Assembly (NCBI GenBank): GCA_934574045.1
Contig: CAKTMK010000031.1
Coordinates: 1-29,206 of the forward strand
DNA: 29,206 nt
Direction: 5' to 3'
Source of the DNA: an uncultured Oscillibacter sp.
GTDB lineage: Bacteria > Bacillota > Clostridia > Oscillospirales > Oscillospiraceae
Shown here: positions 21,031-28,042 of the stretch, piece by piece
Layout: the number at the start of each line of letters is the position of its first letter
How positions within the stretch are numbered: position 1 is the stretch's first letter
Program-made: the position numbers and the translations under genes
Notes under the pieces: generated by a model
What the model was told of the DNA's origin: nothing
Databases searched by the model: none
Seen by the model: only the letters and a program-made list of their open reading frames with translations

Positions 21031-21086
21031 TAGAACAAAACATTCAAAAATGCAATAGAACAATTTGTTCTACCTATACTGTTCTT
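21031..21086. promoter_or_regulatory. Operators of module D
   Basis: A perfect 17-bp palindrome TAGAACAATTTGTTCTA (21056-21072) is preceded exactly 25 bp upstream by its half TAGAACAA (21031-21038) with a degenerate second half, and followed by TGTTCTT (21080-21086). The 25-bp spacing equals that between the two module A operators, although the sequences differ. Confidence 0.75.
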
Positions 21087-21097
21087 GGTGATACAGC

Positions 21098-21307
21098 ATG
21101 ATGAAATACCGGCGCATTCGAGATCTGCGCGAGGATGCCGACCTGACGCAGAAGCAGCTCGGCGAAGCCATCAACGTCCCCCAGCGTACCTACGCATATT
21201 ACGAGAACGGCGAGCGAATGGTGCCGCCGCACGTTTTATGTGCGCTTGCCGACTTTTACGGCGTGAGCGTGGATTATCTGTTGGAACGAACCGATCAGAA
21301 GAAGTAA
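21098..21307 (+). CDS. XRE-family HTH regulator of module D
   Basis: A 69-residue single-domain XRE protein: RIRDLREDADLTQKQLGEAI, then NVPQRTYAYYENGERMVP with the recognition helix, ending LADFYGVSVDYLLERTD. Very similar in plan to the module A regulator. Starts at ATG 21098 or the adjacent ATG 21101, with GGTGA upstream. Expected to bind the TAGAACA repeats and to control itself and the small gene. A terminator begins at its stop codon. Confidence 0.9.
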   Translation: MMKYRRIRDLREDADLTQKQLGEAINVPQRTYAYYENGERMVPPHVLCALADFYGVSVDYLLERTDQKK

Positions 21308-21333
21308 CGCGGCCATGAATATGGCCGCGTTTT
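21307..21333 (+). terminator. Terminator of the module D regulator
   Basis: ACGCGGCCAT and complement around GAAT, then TTTT; starts at the last base of the stop codon. Confidence 0.85.
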
Positions 21334-21712
21334 CTCTGCTTCCCGCAGTTACGGAAAGGCTCCGGCACGCCATCATGAGCGCCGCAAAACTACCCCAAAG
21401 CCAGCCGCGAACGGAAAAACACAGTTCAAAAGCATTTCAAGAAAGCCTGCGCGCGCTTCACAGGGAAGCGCACGCAGGCTTTCGGCTGTGGGGCAGCGCC
21501 CGGCGGCACAATTCCATCCGTCCAAACGTGCGTAAAGTGAAAACGCTTTTCATGAAGTTGATCTGCCGCGCACAGACTTCCCCGGAAGCGGCGTCCCCTG
21601 CCCGCCCGCTCTCCGTCCCGGAACGAGCGCGTGTCCTAGCGTTTCCCCAGCGTTTGCATACTTTGCAAAGTCAATTTACTTTACAGCGAGTTCATCTTGC
21701 CGGCCCGCAGGC
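21334..21712. repeat. Intergenic stretch with a long hairpin (21441-21483)
   Basis: No gene is supported here; the plus-strand frame crossing it has no ribosome binding site and no family look. The hairpin has 19-bp arms (GAAAGCCTGCGCGCGCTTC, one mismatch) around five bases and could end transcription from either side. Confidence 0.55.
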
Positions 21713-22681
21713 TCAGTCCTCGAACAGCGGCTCCACCTGCTCTCTGACGAACGCGATACGGTCAAAGACCCGGGGCCGGAACCGCGACGCACAGGCGGCC
21801 ACCAACCGCTTCTTCCGGTTTACATAAATCAAATTGCCGCCGTCGCCCACCGCCGCAAAGCAGTCCCTGTCCACGACCCACCAGAGATAGCCGTAGTCCA
21901 GCCCCTGCTCCGCCCAGCGGCTGTGGGGCCGGGTGCTCTCCGCGATCCACTCCGCCGGGAGGAGCTGCGCGCCGTTCCATACGCCGCCGTCCAGATAGAG
22001 CTGGCCCAGCCGCGCCATCTCCTCCGCCGTCAGCGTCAGGCCCCAGCCCGCAGTGTTCACGCCACGCGGATCCGCGATCCACTGCCCGTCGTACCGGGGC
22101 TGGCGGTACCACGCCATCTGGGCGGCCTTATCCGGGAACGTGACCGGCTGCTTGGGCGCGAAGCCCAGCGGAGAAAAGAGGTTCCGCTCCGCAAATTCCA
22201 GCACCCGCATCCCGGCCGCCCGCTCCAGCACGCCGGAGAGGATGTCCGGCCCGATCAGCGGCGCGTAGCGGAACGCTCCGGCGGGGCTGCGTCCGCCCAG
22301 CAGATCCAGCGCAGACGTTACCCAGTCGCCGCTGGTAAAATACTTCGTATAGGGCGCGGAGCGGTACTTATACGGCGCGGTCATGGTCAGAAGATGGCGC
22401 AGCGTCACGGTCTGTATCGTTTTCTCGCCCCGCTTCGGCACGTATTCCGGGAAAAAGTCCAGCACGGGCCGGTCAAGGCTCCCCAGCAGCCCCCTCCCCG
22501 CCGCAATGCCCATCAGCGCCGAGATCACGCTTTTCGTCACGGAGAACACGTGGAACGCGTCCTCCGGCCCGCAGCCGTTGAAATAGCGCTCATAGCGCGT
22601 CTCCCCGTCCTTCCGCACCAGCAGAGCGGTCATATTGCCGCAGGAGCGGGCGATCTCCTCCTCCAGTCGTTTTGTATCCAT
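21713..22681 (-). CDS. Serine hydrolase, beta-lactamase (class C/EstB-like) family
   Basis: A 322-residue protein of the beta-lactamase/penicillin-binding-like serine hydrolase family. The nucleophile motif SVTK (S47, K50) lies in AFHVFSVTKSVISALMGIAA; GDGGNLIYVNRKKRLV is the late strand equivalent to the KTG region. The usual Tyr-x-Asn appears as YAP in FRYAPLIGPDIL, so the Asn is absent. There is no signal peptide, so the enzyme is likely cytoplasmic, an esterase or peptidase rather than a resistance lactamase. I chose ATG 22681; GGAAAGG lies 13 bases upstream, somewhat far, and ATG 22735 is an alternative with GGAG too close. Stands alone between terminators. Confidence 0.85.
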   Translation of the reverse strand: MDTKRLEEEIARSCGNMTALLVRKDGETRYERYFNGCGPEDAFHVFSVTKSVISALMGIAAGRGLLGSLDRPVLDFFPEYVPKRGEKTIQTVTLRHLLTMTAPYKYRSAPYTKYFTSGDWVTSALDLLGGRSPAGAFRYAPLIGPDILSGVLERAAGMRVLEFAERNLFSPLGFAPKQPVTFPDKAAQMAWYRQPRYDGQWIADPRGVNTAGWGLTLTAEEMARLGQLYLDGGVWNGAQLLPAEWIAESTRPHSRWAEQGLDYGYLWWVVDRDCFAAVGDGGNLIYVNRKKRLVAACASRFRPRVFDRIAFVREQVEPLFED

Positions 22682-22848
22682 AGATGATCCGTATTCCTTT
22701 CCTGTATTGGTCAAGAACGTCTTTTCACGAATCATATCTCCATTAAAAATTGATTTCAAGTGCTATTTTTAATATTTTTAAAACTTTTTAGTAGTTTTGA
22801 GCTCATCGTGCACGTCCGGCGCCCCCGATCCGGCGCGGACAGCAGAAA

Positions 22849-22879
22849 CCCGCGGGACGGCAGACTGCCGCCCCGCGGG
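22849..22879 (-). terminator. Probable terminator of the Crp/Fnr gene
   Basis: Arms CCCGCGGG (22849-22856, 22872-22879) with inner CGGCA/TGCCG; on the minus strand followed by TTTCTG. Confidence 0.5.
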
Positions 22880-22901
22880 CTGTATTTCGTGATCTGCCGC
22901 G

Positions 22902-23570
22902 TCAACGCTCCGGGAAGCCCTCCAGCTCCTCCTGCGGGACGTGGAGCGTGAAGCGGCTGCGCTCGCAGGACAGGACCCCTTCAGCCCGCAGGTGGGAGAG
23001 CGCCGCAGACAGTGCGCTGCGGTCCACCCCCAGATAATCCGCCAGCTGCCGCCGGTCAAAGGGGATGGTAAACTGGTCGGAGCCGTTCAGCCGCGCCTGC
23101 TCGGAGAGGTAGGACAGCAGCCGGCCCCGGATGGTCTTGGGCGCGGTGTGGAAAATGCGCCGGGACAGGCCCAGATTCTTCCGCATGGAGATCTGGAGCA
23201 GATTGCGGATCAGCACCGGCCCTCCGTTCAGGAGCCTCCGGCCGCTGAGGAACAGGATCTCGCTGCGCTCCGCCGCCGCCGCACCCACCAGCATCGGCTG
23301 ATCGGGCAGACAGGCGTAGGTCTCTGCGAACAGCTCCCCCGGTCCGGCGCGTCCCAACAGGCTCCGCCCGCCCCACACGTCGCAGCTCTCGATGTGGACG
23401 CTGCCGGAGAGGACCAGCCCCATATACGCCGCCGGTTCGCCCGGGTGGAGGATCTGCTCGTCCTTTTCATACCGGCGCGTATACGCGCCCAGCTCCTTCA
23501 GCGCCGCCGCCGTCTCCTCCTCCGTCAGTCCGCGGAAAAGCGGCGTGCCGGTCAAAAAAGAAAGTTCCAT
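22902..23570 (-). CDS. Crp/Fnr-family transcriptional regulator
   Basis: A 222-residue regulator. The cNMP-type beta-barrel covers about residues 10-115 (LFRGLTEEETAAALKELG, EQILHPGE, GLVLSGSVHIE, GPGELFAETYAC), followed by the long dimer helix and a winged HTH near 165-205 (FDRRQLADYLGVDRSALSAAL). ATG 23570 has GGAGA six bases upstream; the longer frame crosses the control region. There is no Cys cluster for an Fnr-type iron-sulfur centre at the N-terminus. It is divergent from a ferredoxin-like gene, and a GTTTTG-N4-CAAAAC repeat lies between. Fnr-type regulators beside ferredoxins, such as HcpR in anaerobes, respond to nitrosative or redox stress; that role is only a suggestion here. Confidence 0.92.
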   Translation of the reverse strand: MELSFLTGTPLFRGLTEEETAAALKELGAYTRRYEKDEQILHPGEPAAYMGLVLSGSVHIESCDVWGGRSLLGRAGPGELFAETYACLPDQPMLVGAAAAERSEILFLSGRRLLNGGPVLIRNLLQISMRKNLGLSRRIFHTAPKTIRGRLLSYLSEQARLNGSDQFTIPFDRRQLADYLGVDRSALSAALSHLRAEGVLSCERSRFTLHVPQEELEGFPER

Positions 23571-23580
23571 CGTTTTCTCC

Positions 23581-23596
23581 GTTTTGTTGTCAAAAC
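23581..23596. promoter_or_regulatory. Candidate Crp/Fnr-type binding site
   Basis: Inverted repeat GTTTTG-TTGT-CAAAAC, extended as TTGTTGTCAAAACAA. About 45 bp upstream of the expected start from TATACT (23622-23627), which lacks a good -35, as in activator-dependent promoters of the ferredoxin-like gene. Confidence 0.55.
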
Positions 23597-23730
23597 AACA
23601 TACAGTTTCGTTTTCCTGCCGTATACTGCGTCTCAGAAAGCCGGCCGGACGGCGGCGCAGGAACGCCGCCGCCCGGAGACCGCATCTCAAATCTAACAAT
23701 TGCCTTTAACACGGCAGGAGGAAATTCAGT

Positions 23731-24429
23731 ATGGTTCGGAAAATCATTCAAATCGACGAGAACAAGTGCAACGGCTGCGGCGCGTGCGCCGCGGCGTGCC
23801 ACGAAGGGGCCATCGGCATGGTCGGCGGAAAGGCCAAGCTGCTCCGGGACGACTACTGCGACGGGCTGGGCAACTGCCTGCCCGCCTGCCCCGTGAACGC
23901 CATCACCTTTGTGGAGCGGGAGGCCGCGGCCTATGACGAAGCGGCGGTGCTGGCCCATCAGGCCGCCAAGCGCGCCGCGCCTCCCATGGGCGGCTGCCCC
24001 GGCTCCCGGTCCATGACGATCTCCCACGAGAACGCCCCGGTTCCCGCTGCGGCCGCCGCGCCCAGCCGCCTTTCCCAGTGGCCGGTGCAGATCAAGCTGG
24101 TCCCGGTGAACGCGCCGTATTTCGACGGCGCGCGGCTTCTGATCGCCGCGGACTGCACAGCCTATGCCTACGCCGCCTTCCACGAGCGGTTCATCAAGGG
24201 CCGCATCACGCTGGTGGGCTGCCCCAAGCTGGACGGCGTGGATTACGCCGAAAAGCTCACGGAGATCCTCCGGCTCAACGACGTGAAAAGCGTCACGGTC
24301 GTCCGGATGGAGGTCCCCTGCTGCGGCGGACTGGAGCACGCGGCCCGGACCGCCCTGCAAAACAGCGGGAAGCTCATCCCGTGGCAGGTGGTCACCATCT
24401 CCACCGACGGACGCATCCTCGACGAATAA
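23731..24429 (+). CDS. 4Fe-4S ferredoxin-type protein with Cys-rich C-terminal extension
   Basis: A 232-residue protein. The first cluster motif is canonical: C13, C16, C19, C23. The second is CDGLGNCLPACP with C43, C49 and C53, three Cys rather than four, as in a known group of clostridial ferredoxin-like proteins. After a linker (about 85-115) there is a second domain with C89, C142, C164 and C197-C198 (GGCPG, ADCTAYAYAAF, LVGCPKLDG, VPCCGG) that may hold another cofactor. GGAGGAAA precedes ATG 23731. Divergent from the Crp/Fnr gene and convergent with malic enzyme with one base between the stop codons. Likely an electron carrier in redox-stress or fermentative metabolism; the partner is unknown. 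Confidence 0.9.
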   Translation: MVRKIIQIDENKCNGCGACAAACHEGAIGMVGGKAKLLRDDYCDGLGNCLPACPVNAITFVEREAAAYDEAAVLAHQAAKRAAPPMGGCPGSRSMTISHENAPVPAAAAAPSRLSQWPVQIKLVPVNAPYFDGARLLIAADCTAYAYAAFHERFIKGRITLVGCPKLDGVDYAEKLTEILRLNDVKSVTVVRMEVPCCGGLEHAARTALQNSGKLIPWQVVTISTDGRILDE

Positions 24430-24430
24430 G

Positions 24431-25606
24431 TTAGATGCGGGCCGCTCCGGTGCGCCGCGCCGCCTCCGCCACGGCCGCGGCCACCGCCGGTCCCACCCGC
24501 GGGTCCAGCGCGGCGGGGATGATATAGTCCTCGCTCAGCTCCTCGTCGGAGATCAGCTCCGCCAGCGCCCGGGCCGCGGCCATCTTCATCTCCTCGTTGA
24601 TCTCGCTGGCCCGCACGTCGAACGCGCCCCGGAAGATGCCGGGGAACGCCAGCACGTTGTTGATCTGGTTGGGATAGTCGCTGCGCCCGGTGGAGACCAC
24701 CCGTGCGCCCGCCGCCTTCGCCTCGTCGGGGAAGATCTCCGGCGTGGGATTGGCGCAGGCAAAGAGAATGGGGTCCTTCGCCATGGAGCGGACCATCTCC
24801 TGCGTCACCGCGCCGGGAGCGGACACACCGATGAACACGTCCGCGCCGCGCATGGCCTCCGCCAGACCGCCCCGCAGGTCCCGGGGATTGGTGACCTGCG
24901 CCATCTCCTCCTTGATCCAGTTCATCCCCTGCTCGCGGCCCCGGTAGATGATGCCCGTCCGGTCGCACAGCGTCACGTCCGCCGCGCCCGCGGAGAGCAG
25001 CAGCTTTGTGATGGCCACGGCGGCGGCGCCCGCGCCGTTGACGGCGATCTTCACGTCTGCCAGCCGCTTGCCAGCCACCTTGAGCGCGTTGGTCAGGCCC
25101 GCCAGCGTAATGACGGCGGTGCCGTGCTGATCGTCGTGAAAAATGGGGATGTCGCACTTTTCCTTCAGCTTCCGCTCGATCTCAAAGCAGCGGGGTGCGG
25201 CGATGTCCTCCAGATTCACGCCGCCGAAGCTGCCGGAGATCTGATAGATCGTCTCCACGATCTCGTCCACGTCCTGACTCTTGATGCAGAGAGGAAACGC
25301 GTCCACCCCGCCGAACGCCTTGAAGAGGACGCACTTGCCCTCCATCACGGGCATTCCGGCCTCCGGCCCGATGTTGCCGAGACCCAGAACGGCGCTGCCG
25401 TCCGTGGCCACAAGGCAGAGATTGTGGCGGCGGGTCAGCTCATAGCTCTTGGCCGAGTCCTTCTGGATCTCCAGACAGGGCTGGGCCACGCCGGGCGTGT
25501 AGGCAAGGGACAGGTCGTCCTTCGTCGCCAGCGGCACGGTGGGCACGACCTCGATCTTTCCCTTCCATTCTCCGTGCAGCCGGAGCGATTCCTTTGCGTA
25601 ATCCAT
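24431..25606 (-). CDS. NAD(P)-dependent malic enzyme (short bacterial form)
   Basis: A 391-residue malic enzyme catalysing oxidative decarboxylation of malate to pyruvate. Conserved residues include Y36 (SLAYTPGVA), K91 (VMEGKCVLFKAFGG), E133-D134 (NLEDIAAPRCFEIE) and D158-D159 (FHDDQHGTA) for metal binding, followed by a Rossmann segment (KIAVNGAGAAAVAI). The C-terminal part has the usual ANPTPEI and SDYPNQINNVLAFPG signatures. The ribosome binding site AAGGAGG is ideal for ATG 25606. Length fits the ~390-residue bacterial form without a phosphotransacetylase domain. Cofactor preference cannot be told from sequence by eye. Own promoter at 25686-25715. Confidence 0.95.
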   Translation of the reverse strand: MDYAKESLRLHGEWKGKIEVVPTVPLATKDDLSLAYTPGVAQPCLEIQKDSAKSYELTRRHNLCLVATDGSAVLGLGNIGPEAGMPVMEGKCVLFKAFGGVDAFPLCIKSQDVDEIVETIYQISGSFGGVNLEDIAAPRCFEIERKLKEKCDIPIFHDDQHGTAVITLAGLTNALKVAGKRLADVKIAVNGAGAAAVAITKLLLSAGAADVTLCDRTGIIYRGREQGMNWIKEEMAQVTNPRDLRGGLAEAMRGADVFIGVSAPGAVTQEMVRSMAKDPILFACANPTPEIFPDEAKAAGARVVSTGRSDYPNQINNVLAFPGIFRGAFDVRASEINEEMKMAAARALAELISDEELSEDYIIPAALDPRVGPAVAAAVAEAARRTGAARI

Positions 25607-25685
25607 AGCGCTTCCTCCTTGCCGCGCCAGAACCGGCGCGGATATTTCTTATGTTTGCCCGGTGCGGAGCAAATCAGTCGCGCCT

Positions 25686-25715
25686 ATTGTACCACATCCG
25701 CGCCCATTGGGGCAA
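25686..25715 (-). promoter_or_regulatory. Promoter of the malic enzyme gene
   Basis: Minus strand TTGCCC (25715-25710), 18-bp spacer, TACAAT (25691-25686) with an extended TG upstream. Confidence 0.6.
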
Positions 25716-25792
25716 CGCCGCCGGGAAAATTTCCGTCCCGCCGCGCATATCGCCCCCTCCGGGCGGAATACTCTGAAAATGGGCATTTCCGC

Positions 25793-25821
25793 TTGTGAAA
25801 CGCGCCCCGGCGCGGTATACT
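25793..25821 (+). promoter_or_regulatory. Promoter of the PepD-type gene
   Basis: TTGTGA (25793-25798), 17-bp GC-rich spacer, TATACT (25816-25821). Confidence 0.6.
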
Positions 25822-25900
25822 GGCGGTGCGGGCGCGCGGGCAAAGCCTGTGCGCCGCGGGTACGTCCCGCCCCGGCGGGCACTGGAAAGGAGCGTCACAC

Positions 25901-27340
25901 ATGGCAGTACTGGACCGGCTGGAGCCAAGAGAGGTCTTTCGTTTTTTTGAGGAGCTGAGCGCCATCCCCCACGGGTCCGGAAACACCGGAGCCGTCAGCC
26001 GCTGGTGCGCGGACTTCGCCCGGGCGCGGGGGCTGGAGTATCATCAGGACGCGCTGAACAACATCATCATAATTAAGGAAGCCGCCCCCGGCTATGAGCG
26101 GGCGGAGCCGATCATTTTGCAGGGACATCTGGACATGGTGTGCGAAAAGGTCCCCGGCTGTAGAAAAGACATGGCGTCGGAGGGGCTGGAGCTGGCTGTG
26201 GACGGCGATCAGATCCTGGCCTGCGGCACCACGCTGGGCGGAGACGACGGCATTGCCGTGGCCATGATGCTGGCCGCGCTGGACGCAAAGGACCTGCCCC
26301 ACCCCCGGCTGGAGGCTGTGTTCACCGTGGATGAGGAGATCGGGATGCTGGGCGCCGCGGCGCTGGACGTCTCCCCCCTCCGGGGCCGCAGGCTGCTGAA
26401 TCTGGACTCGGAGGCCGAGGGCGTGTTCACCGTCGGCTGTGCCGGGGGAAACACCACCCGCTGCGTCCTGCCCGTCCGGCGGACGGAGGGCCGCGGCGAA
26501 ACCCTGCGGGTGACAGTGAGCGGCCTTGCCGGCGGGCACTCCGGTCAGGAGATCGACCGGGGCCGGGCAAACGCCGTCCAGCTGATGGGCCGGGCGCTGC
26601 TGGCCATGAGCCGCGCGGCGGAGCTGCGGCTGGTCTCCGTGGACGGCGGGCTGAAGGACAATGCCATCCCCCGGGAGGCCAGTGCCCTTGTCCGCGTCTC
26701 CGACGGACGGGCGGCGTCCGCCGCCGCAGAGGAGCTGGCCGCCGCCCTGAAAAACGAGTACCGCGCCGCCGACCCGGATATCCGCCTGACGGCGGAACCG
26801 GCCGAAACGGCGCGGACGCCCATGGACGCGGACTCCACCCGCCGGTGCGTCTGCTTCCTCGCCTGCGCGCCAAACGGCGTGGAGGCCATGAGTACCGAGA
26901 TCCCCGGTCTGGTGCAGACCTCGCTGAATCTGGGCATCCTGACCACCGGCGAAGCGGAGCTGTCCGCCTCGTTCTGCGTCCGCAGCAGCATAGACACCCA
27001 GAAGGAAATGCTCTCCCGCCGTCTGGAGTGCCTGACCGGGCAGCTCGGGGGCCAAGTCGAGCGCTCCGGCGAGTACGGCGCGTGGGAATACCGGCCCGAC
27101 TCGCCCCTGCGGGAGCTGATGGCGGCGGTCTACCGGGAGCAGTACGGCGCGGAGCCGAAGATCGAGACGATCCACGCCGGGGTGGAATGCGGCCTGTTCG
27201 CCGCCAAGCTGCCGGGGCTGGACTGCGTGTCCATCGGCCCGGACCTGACAGACATCCACACGCCCCGGGAGCGCCTGAGCGTCTCCTCCACCGCCCGGAT
27301 CTGGCGGTTTGTCAAGGAGGTCCTCCGCCGCGCCCAATAA
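25901..27340 (+). CDS. pepD: Aminoacyl-histidine dipeptidase (PepD, M20 family)
   Basis: A 479-residue cytosolic zinc dipeptidase of the M20C group cleaving Xaa-His and related dipeptides. Metal-binding and catalytic residues are in place: H76 and D78 (QGHLDMV), D115 (TLGGDDGIA), E145-E146 (TVDEEIGM), an Asp in LNLDSE, and a late His in HAGVECG. The lid domain lies between, starting near GCAGGNTT. The N-terminal FFEELSAIPHGSGNT is typical. ATG 25901 follows GGAAAGGAG; the upstream part of the frame is promoter. Supplies amino acids from peptides, fitting a peptide-fermenting lifestyle. Followed by a GC-rich terminator. Confidence 0.95.
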   Translation: MAVLDRLEPREVFRFFEELSAIPHGSGNTGAVSRWCADFARARGLEYHQDALNNIIIIKEAAPGYERAEPIILQGHLDMVCEKVPGCRKDMASEGLELAVDGDQILACGTTLGGDDGIAVAMMLAALDAKDLPHPRLEAVFTVDEEIGMLGAAALDVSPLRGRRLLNLDSEAEGVFTVGCAGGNTTRCVLPVRRTEGRGETLRVTVSGLAGGHSGQEIDRGRANAVQLMGRALLAMSRAAELRLVSVDGGLKDNAIPREASALVRVSDGRAASAAAEELAAALKNEYRAADPDIRLTAEPAETARTPMDADSTRRCVCFLACAPNGVEAMSTEIPGLVQTSLNLGILTTGEAELSASFCVRSSIDTQKEMLSRRLECLTGQLGGQVERSGEYGAWEYRPDSPLRELMAAVYREQYGAEPKIETIHAGVECGLFAAKLPGLDCVSIGPDLTDIHTPRERLSVSSTARIWRFVKEVLRRAQ

Positions 27341-27370
27341 CCGCGCGGTGCAAAATTGCATGACCGGCCC

Positions 27371-27408
27371 GGCGCGGCTCCCAACAGAGCCGCGCCGAGC
27401 CGCTTTTT
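27371..27408 (+). terminator. Terminator after the PepD-type gene
   Basis: Arms GGCGCGGCTC and complement around CCAACA (27371-27396); a TTTTT tract follows at 27404-27408 after a short GC stretch that can extend pairing. Also abuts the end of the minus-strand M50 gene. Confidence 0.65.
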
Positions 27409-28042
27409 ACAGGCTGCGCCGCAGCCGCCGTCCCTGCCGGGGGCCGGGCCAGCCGCTCAGCTCCTTCAGGCACGCCGCCGCGAGGCCGCCCGCCGCAGGC
27501 AGCAGCCACAGATTTCCGCCGCTCGCCCAGATCAGCCGCAGCAGCCCCGCGCTCAGCGCCGCCGCGCACAGCGCGCCGCAGGCCCGGGCAGCCCGCTCTC
27601 CTGCCGCGGGACCGAAGCGCCACGCAGTCAAAAGCTCCAGCGCCGCGCCGCCGTCCAGCGGTCGGATGGGCAGGAGGTTGAACGCTCCCAGCGTCAGGTT
27701 CGCGCCCACCGCCGCGTACCAGCCCGGCCACGTCCGGGCCGGAATCATCAGCAGCGCGGCCAGCAGCAGGTTGACCCCCGGCCCCGCCAGCAGGCAGAAC
27801 AGCTCCGCGCCGTAGCGCAGACGGCTCCGCTCCGTCTCCATCTCCGCGCCCAGGATCCCGATCCGCACCCGCCGCACGCCGCAGCCGCACAGGCGCAGGG
27901 CCGCCAGATGGCCGCACTCGTGGGCCGCCGCCGCCAGCAGCGTCAGCGCCAGCGCCGCCGCGCCGTTTTCCAGCGCGAACCACGCGGAGAGCAGCACGAA
28001 CCCTCCCGTGACCCGCACCGCCCCGTCAAGCCGGTGAGACAT
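27407..28042 (-). CDS. spoIVFB: SpoIVFB-like M50 intramembrane metalloprotease
   Basis: A 211-residue integral membrane protease. The zinc motif HECGH (H41, E42, H45) is in a hydrophobic helix, and the partner motif NLLPIRPLDGG gives D130, the third ligand, as in SpoIVFB and other S2P enzymes. In spore formers SpoIVFB sits in the outer forespore membrane and cuts pro-sigma-K in the mother cell. ATG 28042 lies 17 bases inside the 3' end of the M23 gene, so translation is coupled. The final segment is basic (GPRQGRRLRRSL). The pairing with an M23 protein is what points to SpoIVFB rather than a generic M50 enzyme. Length is somewhat short relative to the Bacillus protein. Confidence 0.82.
   Translation of the reverse strand: MSHRLDGAVRVTGGFVLLSAWFALENGAAALALTLLAAAAHECGHLAALRLCGCGVRRVRIGILGAEMETERSRLRYGAELFCLLAGPGVNLLLAALLMIPARTWPGWYAAVGANLTLGAFNLLPIRPLDGGAALELLTAWRFGPAAGERAARACGALCAAALSAGLLRLIWASGGNLWLLPAAGGLAAACLKELSGWPGPRQGRRLRRSL

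Noticed and set aside
21315..21827. 170-codon plus-strand frame after module D
   Set aside because: Starts inside a terminator, has no ribosome binding site, is rich in Arg/Ser/Pro as in shadow frames, and overlaps the hydrolase gene.
25895..27361. 488-codon minus-strand frame opposite the PepD-type gene
   Set aside because: Antisense shadow with no family features.
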